Made by a program: the position numbers and the translations under genes. From assembly GCA_934552825.1 (NCBI GenBank), contig CAKTEQ010000006.1:22657-86656 (forward strand): a stretch of 64,000 bases of DNA. The letters run 5' to 3'. Of this stretch, positions 43,108 through 52,158 are shown in pieces; position 1 is the first letter of the stretch, and each line of letters begins with the position of its first letter. Under the pieces are notes generated by a model. That model was not told the origin of the DNA. It saw only the letters and a list, made by a program, of their open reading frames with translations, and made no database searches. Origin of the DNA: an uncultured Oscillospiraceae bacterium (GTDB taxonomy: Bacteria; Bacillota; Clostridia; Oscillospirales; Oscillospiraceae).

Positions 43108-43491
43108 GTGGGACTAATTAGAGCAGCATTGGGCGCAGCTGGCGGCATGATGGCCGACCAGTGGAAAGAATATTTCTATTGCGAGGCGATGCCCGAAAAC
43201 GTCATGGCCGTCAAGGGTCAGAAGCGAGTCTCCGGCCGCAGCAGCAACTACAAGGGATCGGAGAACATCATCTCCAATGGGTCTGTCATTTCGGTGGCTG
43301 ACGGTCAGTGCATGATTATCGTCGACCAGGGCAAGGTCATGGAGATGTGCGCCGAGTGCGGCAACCCTAAGCCTGCCGGCGTCCCGCAGTACAAATGTGA
43401 CAAATGTGGCTGGAAGCCGGCTGATCCCGCGAATCCGCCGAAATTCTGCCCCGAGTGCGGAGACCCGTTTAACGACGGGGATTTGAAGTGA
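43108..43491 (+). CDS. Internally deleted YdjI-like SPFH protein (N-terminal tag plus zinc ribbon only)
   Basis: 127 residues from GTG 43108. The N-terminus (MGLIRAALGAAGGMMADQWKE through the VSGRSSN and MIIVDQGKV motifs) matches the start of YdjI/'virion core' SPFH proteins. The C-terminus (YKCDKCGWKPADPANPP, CPECGDPF) matches their terminal zinc ribbon. The SPFH domain normally between them, about 250-300 residues, is absent; the two parts meet at MCAECG, bases 43348-43359, and the frame is kept. In Bacillus YdjI cooperates with YdjG, YdjH and PspA at the membrane. What remains here could still bind partners but cannot form SPFH oligomers. Its stop overlaps the next gene's GTG start. Confidence 0.75.
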   Translation: MGLIRAALGAAGGMMADQWKEYFYCEAMPENVMAVKGQKRVSGRSSNYKGSENIISNGSVISVADGQCMIIVDQGKVMEMCAECGNPKPAGVPQYKCDKCGWKPADPANPPKFCPECGDPFNDGDLK

Positions 43492-44576
43492 GCAAAACAT
43501 TGAAAGCTGCTCTGATTATTGTGCTGGCGGTCGCATTTCTTACACTGGCAGGCGTCTTACTGTACTGGTATTTTATCGAAAGCCGGACTAAGGATGGCGG
43601 CAGAATGGAAAATCCGGATGCGTATAGAGCAGGTAAAGAGTTGGTCGAATTCAGCTGGCAGCAGAACCACATGAATTACTACGGCTGCTTTACGCTGCAC
43701 TTTTATCTGGAGAATGACATGCCTGTGCTGACTGGCCGTTTCCTAAGCATGAAAGACGGTGAGACAAGGGAAAGCGGAAAGGACGCGTTTTCAAACCCGA
43801 TCCCCTGGCAGCTCACATGGGTACAGTGGTTCGAACTGCAGAATATGCTGGCAGAGTCGGAGCTGCCCGAGTACCAAGAACCTTCTCCCGATACCCGGGA
43901 TGAAACTGACAGCAAAATCTGCATCGTCTGGCGCACCGTAGACGGAGAGAGCACCGAAATATGCAGCGGCAGGAATGCCGACGCACTGGAGACCTTGGCG
44001 CTTCATATTGCGGAAGAAGCCTGCATCGCATCCCAATTTGAGGAGGAACTGCACGAGGTCAGCGAAACAGCATCGCTGGTCGGGATTTATTGGGAACAGA
44101 ACGCGGCGTCGGAGCGCGACTGCTTTAGCTTCCTTATCGATGAGCGAACGCTGCTGTCCCGACCGGAGAAGCAGATGTATTTCTCTTATCGGTATCAGGG
44201 TGGCGACGATACGCCCATTTTCAGAAAGAACACCGCCGTCGAGCCGGAGAAGGCACGGGCCTGTCTCAGCAGCATTGCCAAGGAGCTTCGAATGCTAGAT
44301 CTTCCGGCCTATCGGCCTGGCGCGCATCCTCAAGACACGGTGGACAGCTGCATCACCGCCACATGGGCGGACGGTGATACGTCGTTTATCAACCGCTATG
44401 ACGCGCAAGCTGCGCAGGTTGTATACGAGTTGCTGGTGGAATTCGCCGAGGAGACAGATGTATGGGTATTCTCGATGCCCGCGCCGGAGAACAGCTGGAA
44501 GTGCACGTCGTGCGGAATGCTGAACGGCAGTAATGTATTTTGCGTAGAGTGCGGAACAAAGCGCGCTGCGAAATAA
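43488..44576 (+). CDS. Membrane-anchored protein with C-terminal zinc ribbon
   Basis: 362 residues. One N-terminal helix (about 5-27) anchors the protein, and two similar ~140-residue beta-rich modules follow; each reads as a W/Y-rich sheet with 'SKICIVWRT' or 'DSCITATWAD' strands. The C-terminus is a zinc ribbon (CTSCGMLNGSNVFCVECG). No family recognised. Translation starts with GTG 43488, overlapping the preceding gene's stop, so it is coupled to the mini-YdjI gene. With a single N-terminal anchor the soluble part is probably outside, but a zinc ribbon there would be odd; topology is open. Confidence 0.68.
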   Translation: MSKTLKAALIIVLAVAFLTLAGVLLYWYFIESRTKDGGRMENPDAYRAGKELVEFSWQQNHMNYYGCFTLHFYLENDMPVLTGRFLSMKDGETRESGKDAFSNPIPWQLTWVQWFELQNMLAESELPEYQEPSPDTRDETDSKICIVWRTVDGESTEICSGRNADALETLALHIAEEACIASQFEEELHEVSETASLVGIYWEQNAASERDCFSFLIDERTLLSRPEKQMYFSYRYQGGDDTPIFRKNTAVEPEKARACLSSIAKELRMLDLPAYRPGAHPQDTVDSCITATWADGDTSFINRYDAQAAQVVYELLVEFAEETDVWVFSMPAPENSWKCTSCGMLNGSNVFCVECGTKRAAK

Positions 44577-44614
44577 TTAAAAAACAAACAACAAAGAGAC
44601 GAGGAGGATTTATC

Positions 44615-45034
44615 ATGAAAGGACACAAGTTTTTGAAGGTTACTGGTATTTTGATGATCATTGCCGCTGCATTTTCCATCATTGTGGGTATTTTGGTCGG
44701 CGGACTGGGTGCGTTGGCGGCAGGAGTCGGCGCAGCATCCGGCCTAACATTTGCCTACTGGGCAGCGCTGTTTCTAACGCTGGTTGGAGGAATTTGCCAG
44801 CTAATTGCCGGGATCAAGGGCATTAAGCACAGCAAGCGCAGCGAAAAAGCAGGTAAGCTCATCGCATGGGGCGTAGTCGTGGCCGTGTTCAGCGTTTTAA
44901 GCATCGTGATGAATCTGGTCAACGGCGGCGAGTTTAATGTCATGAGCGTCCTGACAGGTGTGGCCGTTCCAGCTTTGTACATCTACGGCGCGGTACTAAA
45001 TTCCAAAGCGGACGATGCACAGCACACCGCATAA
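44615..45034 (+). CDS. Small integral membrane protein, four helices
   Basis: 139 residues with four hydrophobic helices (about 8-40, 46-68, 85-103, 108-128) and short charged loops. No motif recognised. ATG 44615 follows GAGGAGG. It is 38 bases after the zinc-ribbon anchor gene and 35 before the DUF4428 gene, so it belongs to the same transcription unit. Confidence 0.75.
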   Translation: MKGHKFLKVTGILMIIAAAFSIIVGILVGGLGALAAGVGAASGLTFAYWAALFLTLVGGICQLIAGIKGIKHSKRSEKAGKLIAWGVVVAVFSVLSIVMNLVNGGEFNVMSVLTGVAVPALYIYGAVLNSKADDAQHTA

Positions 45035-45069
45035 TTTAAAAGGCAGGCACAAAGGAGATCGATACATAT

Positions 45070-45840
45070 ATGGGACTGTTCGATAAGAAGTATTGTGATA
45101 TTTGCGGGGAGAAAATTGGCTTACTTGGCAACCGCAAGCTGGAAAACGGCAATCTCTGCAAAAACTGTGCCAAAAAGCTCTCCCCGTGGTTCTCCGACCG
45201 ACGCAACAGTACCGTCGAGGAAATCAAGGCGCAGCTTGCCTACAGGGAAGAAAATCAGGAAAAGGTCTCGGCATTCCATACGACCAGAACGCTCGGTACG
45301 GACACCAAGGTGCTTCTTGACGAGGACGCGGGGAAGTTCATGGTAACACGAGCCAGAAATCTAGTGGAGGCCAACCCGGATGTTCTGGACTTCGAAGATG
45401 TGACCGGCTGCAATCTTGACATTGACGAGAGCCGCTCTGAGCTCAAGTGCGAGGATAAGGACGGCAAGAAGGTCAGCTACAATCCGCCGCGCTATGAATA
45501 CTCCTATGATTTCTACATAACCATATTTGTCAACAATCCCTACTTTAACGAAATGCGCTTTCAAATCAACTCCAGCTCCGTGGATATCACGTCGCCGCCC
45601 TCAATGCGGCCAGGTATGACGGCCCGGTGCAATCCAGAGACTAATGCCGAGTACCGCAATTACAAAAAACTCGGCGGGGAGATCCGACAGGCGCTGACAC
45701 AGGTCCGCAAAGATGCGCGTGAAAAAATCGAGCGGGCAGCCGCACCCAAAGCGGCAGTCATCTGCTCCTACTGCGGCGCGACTACCACGCCGGATGCAAG
45801 CGGCTGCTGTGAATACTGCGGCGGGGCAGTAAATGGCTGA
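45070..45840 (+). CDS. DUF4428-type zinc-ribbon protein
   Basis: 256 residues. The N-terminal CDICGEKIGLLGNRKL with CKNCAKKLSPWFSDRR matches DUF4428, which often opens proteins of phage-shock/SPFH-type clusters in Firmicutes. A middle beta-rich domain (about 75-190) resembles a PH-like fold, and a C-terminal zinc ribbon ends the protein (CSYCGATTTPDASGCCEYCG). ATG 45070 follows AAGGAGA. Probable membrane-stress adaptor by association; biochemical role unknown. Confidence 0.8.
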   Translation: MGLFDKKYCDICGEKIGLLGNRKLENGNLCKNCAKKLSPWFSDRRNSTVEEIKAQLAYREENQEKVSAFHTTRTLGTDTKVLLDEDAGKFMVTRARNLVEANPDVLDFEDVTGCNLDIDESRSELKCEDKDGKKVSYNPPRYEYSYDFYITIFVNNPYFNEMRFQINSSSVDITSPPSMRPGMTARCNPETNAEYRNYKKLGGEIRQALTQVRKDAREKIERAAAPKAAVICSYCGATTTPDASGCCEYCGGAVNG

Positions 45841-45882
45841 CCCATCCATCAAACGACTGCAAAGAAAGAAGGCCTTGAAATA

Positions 45883-46212
45883 ATGAAAAAATATGTAGCT
45901 TTGCTCCTAATTGTGGCTGTGCTCCTGACACTTGCCGCCTGCGGCAGTAAGGACGCACTTTCCGGAACATGGTCTGCCGAGCTTGGCGCAGATGGCGTGA
46001 TCACATGGACGTTCAATGGGAAAGGCAAATGCACCATGGAGAATGCTTATATGAAACAGAACGGTACCTATACCATTGACGGAGACCAACTTACGGTGAC
46101 GCTGGAGACATGGAGCGAACCGTCTGCTTACACATTCTCTGTGGATGGCAGCAGCCTTACCATGAATGAGAACTCCGGCTACGGGATCAGCGGCACCTTT
46201 ACAAAAAAATAA
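45883..46212 (+). CDS. Small lipoprotein with lipocalin-like repeat domain
   Basis: 109 residues. Lipoprotein signal with lipobox TLAAC (Cys about residue 20), then a short beta-rich domain with the 'LSGTWS...TWTFNGKGKCTM...GTYTIDGDQLTV' pattern seen in DUF5640-type and lipocalin-like lipoproteins of Firmicutes. It probably sits on the outer face of the membrane and binds a ligand or partner. Part of the island's plus-strand gene run. Confidence 0.75.
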   Translation: MKKYVALLLIVAVLLTLAACGSKDALSGTWSAELGADGVITWTFNGKGKCTMENAYMKQNGTYTIDGDQLTVTLETWSEPSAYTFSVDGSSLTMNENSGYGISGTFTKK

Positions 46213-46275
46213 GCCGCATAACAGAAACATAATGTGTATCATCTACACGCCGGACTTTAGAAAGGATAAAAGGCT

Positions 46276-46940
46276 GTGAATAAATTTATCGGCAACATGA
46301 AAAATGTTGCATTTGCTGCAAGTCCCCGTGAATTTGATCTTTCCTATCCCACCACGCTTGAAGAAATCATGAAGAAGCTCGAAGCCCACAGAGCAGCATT
46401 CCAGATGCCATTCCAAATCAAGGGCGGCGTCCCCGGCCAACGCATCTCGTTTGAAAAGGAACCAAATCTAGACGTCGGTCTCCAGCTTTTCCTTAAGGCC
46501 GGCACACACATCCGTATCCAGCCGGTAATTACGGAGGCCAAGATGTCGATCTGCGGCATACGCATTGACAAAAACAGTGCGCTGCGCAAGGGTATCAAAG
46601 GGTCGACGGTCGATCTTGCAGCGGAGCGTGGGAGCTACATAGACACTGTGACCGAAACCGTAAAGAAGATTTTGAACGACGAGGAAGTATAGGACTATAT
46701 CGTACCAGAGGTTATCGCCGACTCGGAGCCGCCCAAGGACTGGATTACCGCATCCCTGCTCTGCCTCTGCTTGGGCGGTCTCGGCGTCCACCTCTATTAT
46801 GTCGGCAAGAGCAGCACGGGTATTCTCTATGCGCTGACGGCTGACCTGTTCAGTATCGGAATATCTTGTTGACTTTATCAAGATTCTCTGCGCAAGTTCA
46901 CCGACAAGAACGGGGACTTTATCCAGCGCAAAAAGAAATA
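46276..46940 (+). pseudogene. TM2-domain protein broken by an in-frame stop and two frameshifts
   Basis: A 138-residue frame starts at GTG 46276 behind AAAGGATAAAAGG and ends at TAG 46690-46692. Reading on in the same frame restores a TM2-domain tail (PPKDWITASLLCLCLGG, then YVGKSSTGILYALT), then TGA at 46870-46872. The remaining motif (LVDFIKIL, then KFTDKNGDFIQRKKK) is found only after two further frame changes near 46865 and 46890. So the original gene encoded an N-terminal domain plus C-terminal TM2 membrane hairpin. The first 138 residues may still be made as a soluble protein. Confidence 0.75.
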
Positions 46941-47046
46941 ATAAAAACAAAATATCTCAGGTATGCACTCTTATTCCCCACGGAATTAAATTTTATTTTC
47001 TGGTGATTATCAAATGTGTATCCCTGAATGATTTTGGGAGGAAATC

Positions 47047-48465
47047 ATGAAACAGACGAATACCAGGCTTCTCTGCCTTCTTCTTACAGTGCTGATGCTG
47101 TTCAGCCTCACTGCCTGCGGCAAAGATAATGCGGCAGGCTCCAATTTGATTAAGCTCGGCGATTGTGAACTGCTCTACAAGGGTGCGTGCATCATGGAAG
47201 ATTCAGACGGAAACGACGCGATCGTTTTGACACTGGATTTCACAAACAACGGCAAGGAAAACGCCTCATATCTCTGGAGCGTCGACGAAACAGTTATGCA
47301 GGACGGCGTAGAACTGGAGGTTGCATCTGTCATTACCGACTACGATACCTTTGAAACCGTGGTGGACAACCAGTTCGCGGATGTTGCTCCGGGTGAAACG
47401 TTGGAGGTGCAGACAGCTTTCGTACTGGAGAACACAACCAGTGAAATCAAGGCCACCTTCGAGGAGTTGTTCGGCAGTAAAAAAGGCACAATCACCGTTG
47501 ACCCATCCACGCTCAGCCGGGAAACATCCGTCAATATGGGCTCTGAAGCCACGTTTCCAGCCATGACCGGCGACTCACTTCTCGACTGGTGGAACGGCGA
47601 ATGGTACGGCTGGTGGAAAATGACCGGCTGCTACGGCTACTACGAGAGCATGGAGGGGAAATGGTGGGACGTCTGCGGTCTGGTCGACATTGGCTCTGAC
47701 TACACAGGTTCCATCACACTCTGGGATGAGGACTACACCAGGACCGAACCCATGGCGCAGGTCTCCGTCAGCCTGAATGAAGCCGGAACCGGCGAGCACG
47801 GCACGGTGATGTCCGAGGGCGGCTGGTTTACGGATACGGCGCTGGAGCACGCAGACTGGATCGTTGACCCCGGTCTGCTGGACTATGACAACATGATCTG
47901 GATCAGCGGTGACTATGAAGACGGCGATGACGAGTACCACTACGATATCTATCTGCGCCCGTGGGGGCTCTACTGGGATGATGTGGATGAGGCGGGCTGG
48001 CCTTACCGCTACAGTGACTGGTATCTGTCACTGATTGACGCGGGCGAGTCCATGCCGGACGCCATCGGAGAAGGAATTGTTCCGACAGAAGGTGCTCCGC
48101 TCACCCCGACGGACGCGATTGCATCCGGCGGAACCGGTATTGTGACCGAGGAGCAGGTGCAAAAGGGCTACGTCTGGATGGACGAGGTCAATAAGAATAT
48201 TTTCGACGCTACTTACGATGATATCGTTGCCTACTTTGGCGTGGGAGGCGAGTTCGTCAAGGAAGAGTACAGCGACCATATGAAGGCGAACTACCGCTAC
48301 TACAAATGGATTTCTGAGGACGACGCCTCTCATTTCATCTACGTCAATTTCAAAGAAAATGAGTCTGGCGTTTATACGGTAAGCGGATTTAATACCAGCG
48401 GCTTCTCCGGCAATGAAGCCTTGGAAAAGTATCTGGACGTCGTGAAAAACGAGACCGCCGAATAG
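47047..48465 (+). CDS. Two-domain lipoprotein with DUF5067-like N-terminal domain
   Basis: 472 residues. Lipobox SLTAC (Cys about 19). The N-terminal domain (about 28-150) has the DUF5067/immunoglobulin-like 'VLTLDFTNNGKENASY..., G..LEV' pattern of Firmicutes lipoproteins. A Trp-rich acidic middle (about 175-330, 'WWNGEWYGWWKMTG') and a C-terminal domain (about 375-465) follow. Probably a surface protein sensing or binding a wall component; no enzyme motif. ATG 47047 follows GGGAGG. Confidence 0.75.
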   Translation: MKQTNTRLLCLLLTVLMLFSLTACGKDNAAGSNLIKLGDCELLYKGACIMEDSDGNDAIVLTLDFTNNGKENASYLWSVDETVMQDGVELEVASVITDYDTFETVVDNQFADVAPGETLEVQTAFVLENTTSEIKATFEELFGSKKGTITVDPSTLSRETSVNMGSEATFPAMTGDSLLDWWNGEWYGWWKMTGCYGYYESMEGKWWDVCGLVDIGSDYTGSITLWDEDYTRTEPMAQVSVSLNEAGTGEHGTVMSEGGWFTDTALEHADWIVDPGLLDYDNMIWISGDYEDGDDEYHYDIYLRPWGLYWDDVDEAGWPYRYSDWYLSLIDAGESMPDAIGEGIVPTEGAPLTPTDAIASGGTGIVTEEQVQKGYVWMDEVNKNIFDATYDDIVAYFGVGGEFVKEEYSDHMKANYRYYKWISEDDASHFIYVNFKENESGVYTVSGFNTSGFSGNEALEKYLDVVKNETAE

Positions 48466-48835
48466 AATAAGGCCGCCGCGAACGCTACAAGGTCAGGGAA
48501 AACGCGGAGGGCTTCGACTTCTGCAAGGATGTTTTGAGAGTTATCGGGATATCGAATACCGTCGTGTGATTGGTGGTGTCATGTTCCACGTCCGCACCTA
48601 TAGGAATATCAGCTGCGACCGGATCAAGTATATCCCGCAGCTCGACGATACTCAGGCGCTCTCCATTGGTGTGCGAAATTTGGACTGCATTTCGCACACC
48701 GATGCCAGACATCATCCTCAGCAACAAGACGTTCCAGTAAGGTCGGCTCCCTTGTGATAATTTGTAGATATCCCGGTCCCGCCCCAATTTGGAGCGGGAG
48801 AATCCGGTTATTTTGCGAAAAATGGAGGTAACGCT
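48466..48835 (+). other. Gene remnant and hairpin between lipoprotein genes
   Basis: About 370 bases. Short coding-like pieces in two frames (RYKVRENAEGFDFCKDVL near 48480, and RVIGGVMFHVRTYRNISCDRIKYI near 48560) suggest a frameshifted gene end. A 12-bp inverted repeat (48668-48679 with 48689-48700) follows and may serve as a terminator or attenuator, though without a clean T-run. Confidence 0.4.
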
Positions 48836-49672
48836 GTGAAACTCAAAGCGCTCCTCACCACGGCATGCCTGTGTATGGGTCTGCTCTGTCTGACCGCCTG
48901 CGGCGGTGTCGATGAGCGCACCTATCAGTACCCGGAGACAACGGTCCTTTTTAACGACTTCCACATCAAAAAAACCGTTTACAGTCCGGGGGTCATGAAA
49001 CTCTATTACCGTGGCGGGCAGCTCAAGGACAATCCCATCCGCTGCTACGATGCGAATTTTGAGGATCTTGGCGATCAGTTTAAACATACGTTCCGAAACG
49101 GTGTCCTGACCGTTGAGGCAGATTTTGCCGAAGAGATCAGCGGGCTGACGATTGAGGACATGGCCCACGACGTCGTCTATCGTCTGCGCTATCTGGACTC
49201 TCCGCAGTTTGCATGGCTGGCGGATACCCTCTGGTATGACTATGGTTGGATGGAGATGGGCGATGCGGAGCGTTATTACAGTGAGGCAGAATTGAAGGCT
49301 CAGGCAGACCTCGCGAACAAAGAACAACAGGAGACGCTCGTTGTCTTTGCTGCTCTGGAAGGGACATGGGTTTCCGAGGACGGCCTGCAGAAATATGTGT
49401 TTTCCGTGAACGAAGAAGGAAACCATCTGACCGTAAAGGAATCGTGGTATCACGAGATGGAACAGAATTGGGTCTCTTGGGAAATCCTTGTCAAAAGTGC
49501 GTTCCAATCGGAATATTATAACGCAATGGGTGAGGAAGATGATAACTTCATCGAGATCAGGCTGTCCACTGGGGATCCTTCCGCGATGGACAGCTACATT
49601 TTATACAATCCGCAGGAGAATACTATTCAGGTGAATGATACCACCTATCGTTGGACTGAGTCCCGGGAATGA
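48836..49672 (+). CDS. Uncharacterised lipoprotein
   Basis: 278 residues from GTG 48836, behind GGAGG. Lipobox CLTAC (Cys about residue 22). The first half is beta-rich; the second half (about 170-278) opens 'ALEGTWVSEDGLQKYVFSV', the same lipocalin-like pattern as in the small lipoprotein at 45883. This suggests a shared ligand-binding module. No enzymatic motif. It lies directly ahead of the YdjG/YdjH-like pair. Confidence 0.75.
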   Translation: MKLKALLTTACLCMGLLCLTACGGVDERTYQYPETTVLFNDFHIKKTVYSPGVMKLYYRGGQLKDNPIRCYDANFEDLGDQFKHTFRNGVLTVEADFAEEISGLTIEDMAHDVVYRLRYLDSPQFAWLADTLWYDYGWMEMGDAERYYSEAELKAQADLANKEQQETLVVFAALEGTWVSEDGLQKYVFSVNEEGNHLTVKESWYHEMEQNWVSWEILVKSAFQSEYYNAMGEEDDNFIEIRLSTGDPSAMDSYILYNPQENTIQVNDTTYRWTESRE

Positions 49673-49831
49673 TGCCTTGCGACGGACCGTAAACACCGAA
49701 ATCCTCCGCGGGGCAGAGGGGTATGGGAATGAACTATGAAAAAGGAAATATCATACAAGATGGGGACACCACCGGTGTTGCTGCTTTTTCACTGATAACA
49801 GGAACATCAGCGTCAGAAACGAGGAACATAG

Positions 49832-50995
49832 ATGGCAACACAAATCACAAATTATCAATGCCCCGCCTGTACGGGGCCGCTCCATTTTGTTGGAGGATCC
49901 GGCAGACTGGAGTGCGACTATTGCGGCTCCAGCTTCGATGTGGCCGAAATCGAAGCTCTCTACACAGAAAAGGAAGAGAAAGCGGTCGAAGCCGCACAGA
50001 AGGCTGAAGAAAAGGAAACGGCACAGAAAGCAACCGATAAGCAGTCAGCCCCTGCTGACACCGAAAATGATTCTGACTGGGATGCGTCCGGTCTGAGCGA
50101 GGACTGGGGCTCAGACGCAACCGACATGAAGGCCTACTGCTGTCCGTCATGCGGCGCGGAACTGTTATGCGACGTTACGACCGCCGCCACGTCCTGCCCA
50201 TACTGCGGGAATCCGTCGGTGCTTCCGGGGCAGTTCGCCGGTATTTTGAAGCCCGACTTTGTGCTTCCCTTCAAACTAAGCAAGGAGGACGCCATCAAAG
50301 CGCTGAAGAAGCACTATCTTAAAAAGCCGCTGCTGCCGTCGACGTTCTCCAAGAACAACCATCTCGAGGGGATCAAAGGCGTATATGTGCCCTTCTGGAT
50401 GTATGACGGCGAGGCCAGCGGAAGCGCCAGCTTCCATGCAACGCAGGTACATACCTACACCTCTGGAGATTATGAGATTACAGAGACCAACCACTATGAT
50501 GTGAGCCGCTCCGGTTCGCTTTGTTTTGAAAAAATACCGGTGGACGCATCCAGCAAAATGCCGGACGATTATATGGACTCTATCGAGCCATATGACTATG
50601 CAGATCTCAAGCCGTTTTCCACGGCGTATCTGCCCGGATTTCTGGCGGATAAATATGATGTGAGCGTTGAAGACAGCCGGGAGCGGGCCGATAAACGCTG
50701 CACGGGCTCACTGGTGTCTGCGCTGGAGAGTACGGTTTCGGGCTATACCACCTGCACGGAAACAAGCCGGGATATCCATTTGAAACGTGGTAAGGTGCAT
50801 TATGCGCTGCTTCCCGTCTGGATCCTGACTACAAGGTGGGAAGGTAAGAACTTTCTCTTTGCCATGAACGGGCAGACTGGCAAGCTGGTCGGCAATCTTC
50901 CGGTCAGCGCAAAGCGGGCAATCGGTCTGTTCGCGGCAATCGCCGCGCCGCTCATCGCCATCAGCGTGACTGCACTGCTGCTTTTGGCGCGCTAG
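49832..50995 (+). CDS. YdjG-like TFIIB-type zinc-ribbon membrane protein
   Basis: 387 residues. N-terminal zinc ribbon (CPACTGPLHF...CDYCGSSF), an acidic/charged linker, and a second ribbon (CCPSCGAELLC...CPYCGN, residues about 105-130). A conserved core follows (LPFKLSKEDAIKALKKHYLKK, YVPFWMYDG), with one C-terminal membrane helix (about 362-386). This is the architecture of Bacillus YdjG, which with YdjH anchors YdjI at the membrane. The next gene is a YdjH-like TPM protein, as in ydjFGHI. ATG 49832 follows GAGGAAC; the pair is 12 bases apart. Confidence 0.85.
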   Translation: MATQITNYQCPACTGPLHFVGGSGRLECDYCGSSFDVAEIEALYTEKEEKAVEAAQKAEEKETAQKATDKQSAPADTENDSDWDASGLSEDWGSDATDMKAYCCPSCGAELLCDVTTAATSCPYCGNPSVLPGQFAGILKPDFVLPFKLSKEDAIKALKKHYLKKPLLPSTFSKNNHLEGIKGVYVPFWMYDGEASGSASFHATQVHTYTSGDYEITETNHYDVSRSGSLCFEKIPVDASSKMPDDYMDSIEPYDYADLKPFSTAYLPGFLADKYDVSVEDSRERADKRCTGSLVSALESTVSGYTTCTETSRDIHLKRGKVHYALLPVWILTTRWEGKNFLFAMNGQTGKLVGNLPVSAKRAIGLFAAIAAPLIAISVTALLLLAR

Positions 50996-51007
50996 GGAGG
51001 GTGTGGA

Positions 51008-51805
51008 ATGAAGAAACGGGGATTCTGCCTCCTGCTGGCGCTGATGGCTACGCTCGCACTCGGTATGAGCTCAGCGGCGGCGGAGCAGACGGGGGCGCAG
51101 CTGGATTATGTGACGGACGCGGCCGGACTTCTCAGTGAAAGTGAAAATTCTCGTCTGGAAAAGATGGCTGAAACAGTCTCCCAAAAATACGGTGTTGGTG
51201 TTTACGCCGTGACGTTGGAGGATTATCAGGACATCTATCCTGACGACGTCTACAAGGCAACCTATACCATCTACCACCATTTCGCCATGGGCGAGGGACC
51301 AAACCGCGACGGAATCATGCTGCTGCTCAGCATAAACGACCGCGACTGGTCGATGTTTTGCTACGGCTCGCGCAGCGAGTATACTTTCAACAAATATGGA
51401 CAGCAAAAGCTGGAAAAAGTCTTTCTGGATAATTTTGGGGAGAACGACTGGTATGGCGGCTTTGAGGACTACATCAAAGAATGCAGCGTCTATCTGGAAA
51501 AGGCCGCCGACGGGAAGCCTGTCCGGGCCAGCGCACTGATTCCATGCCTTGTTGCGGTGGGACTGTCACTGCTTGCTGCAGGGGTTATTGTTGCTGTTAT
51601 GTGGGAGAAGATGAATTCTGTGGCTGCAAAGGCGACCGCCAACGCCTACATTTCTGAAGGGCTTCAACTGGTGGAGCAAACAGACCATTTTACCCACAAG
51701 ACGACTTCCAGCCGGAAGATCGAGCGCAACTCTAGCTCCTCCCACGGAGGAAGCAGTTGGAGTGAATCCGGCGGTGGAGGTTCTGGCCGAAGCGGAAAAT
51801 TCTGA
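51008..51805 (+). CDS. YdjH-like TPM-domain membrane protein
   Basis: 265 residues. Signal peptide (about 1-26), TPM domain (about 33-165, with VTDAAGLLSESE and GVGVYAVTL), one membrane helix (about 176-198), then a cytoplasmic Ser/Gly-rich tail (SSSSHGGSSW, SGGGGSGRSG) like those of YdjH/YgcG relatives. In Bacillus YdjGH form a membrane platform for YdjI and PspA. No PspA gene is seen in the window. ATG 51008 follows GGGAGG, 12 bases after the YdjG-like stop, so the two are an operon. Confidence 0.87.
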   Translation: MKKRGFCLLLALMATLALGMSSAAAEQTGAQLDYVTDAAGLLSESENSRLEKMAETVSQKYGVGVYAVTLEDYQDIYPDDVYKATYTIYHHFAMGEGPNRDGIMLLLSINDRDWSMFCYGSRSEYTFNKYGQQKLEKVFLDNFGENDWYGGFEDYIKECSVYLEKAADGKPVRASALIPCLVAVGLSLLAAGVIVAVMWEKMNSVAAKATANAYISEGLQLVEQTDHFTHKTTSSRKIERNSSSSHGGSSWSESGGGGSGRSGKF

Positions 51806-52158
51806 AAGGCTAATAGATGTCAATTCGGAGATGGTAGATTAGCGGCAAAATATAGGCGTTTCAAAGAGGGGCTGGCAAAACTTACTTCCAGATATGGCAT
51901 ATGGCGCTCTGCTGAGTAGATAATAGAAAAGATGTTATTCGGCGTAGATATATGGCTGTTGGAGCTTCTCCATAGCGCAAATCAGATGCCCCAACTTCTT
52001 TGCCGAATGAGAGAGCGCAAACGTGGTTGGAGCCTTTCGGGAGCCGTCTTGCGCTAGGAGCGTCAAACCAATCCACAGTATCCATTACATTGTAGCATAG
52101 CCCATGGAGAAGAGTTCTAATCTAATAACTACTAATTTATAAAATACAAGGAGCGGCT
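51806..52158. other. Intergenic region, possible mobile-element remnant
   Basis: About 350 bases. A minus-strand reading at 51882-52085 gives a peptide with no start site or family. Adjacent frames share partial coding-like pieces, as in a decayed transposon end. I would not call a gene. Confidence 0.35.

Noticed and set aside
49723..50007. 94-codon frame upstream of the YdjG-like gene
   Set aside because: It overlaps the zinc-ribbon coding sequence in another frame and has no family or ribosome site.
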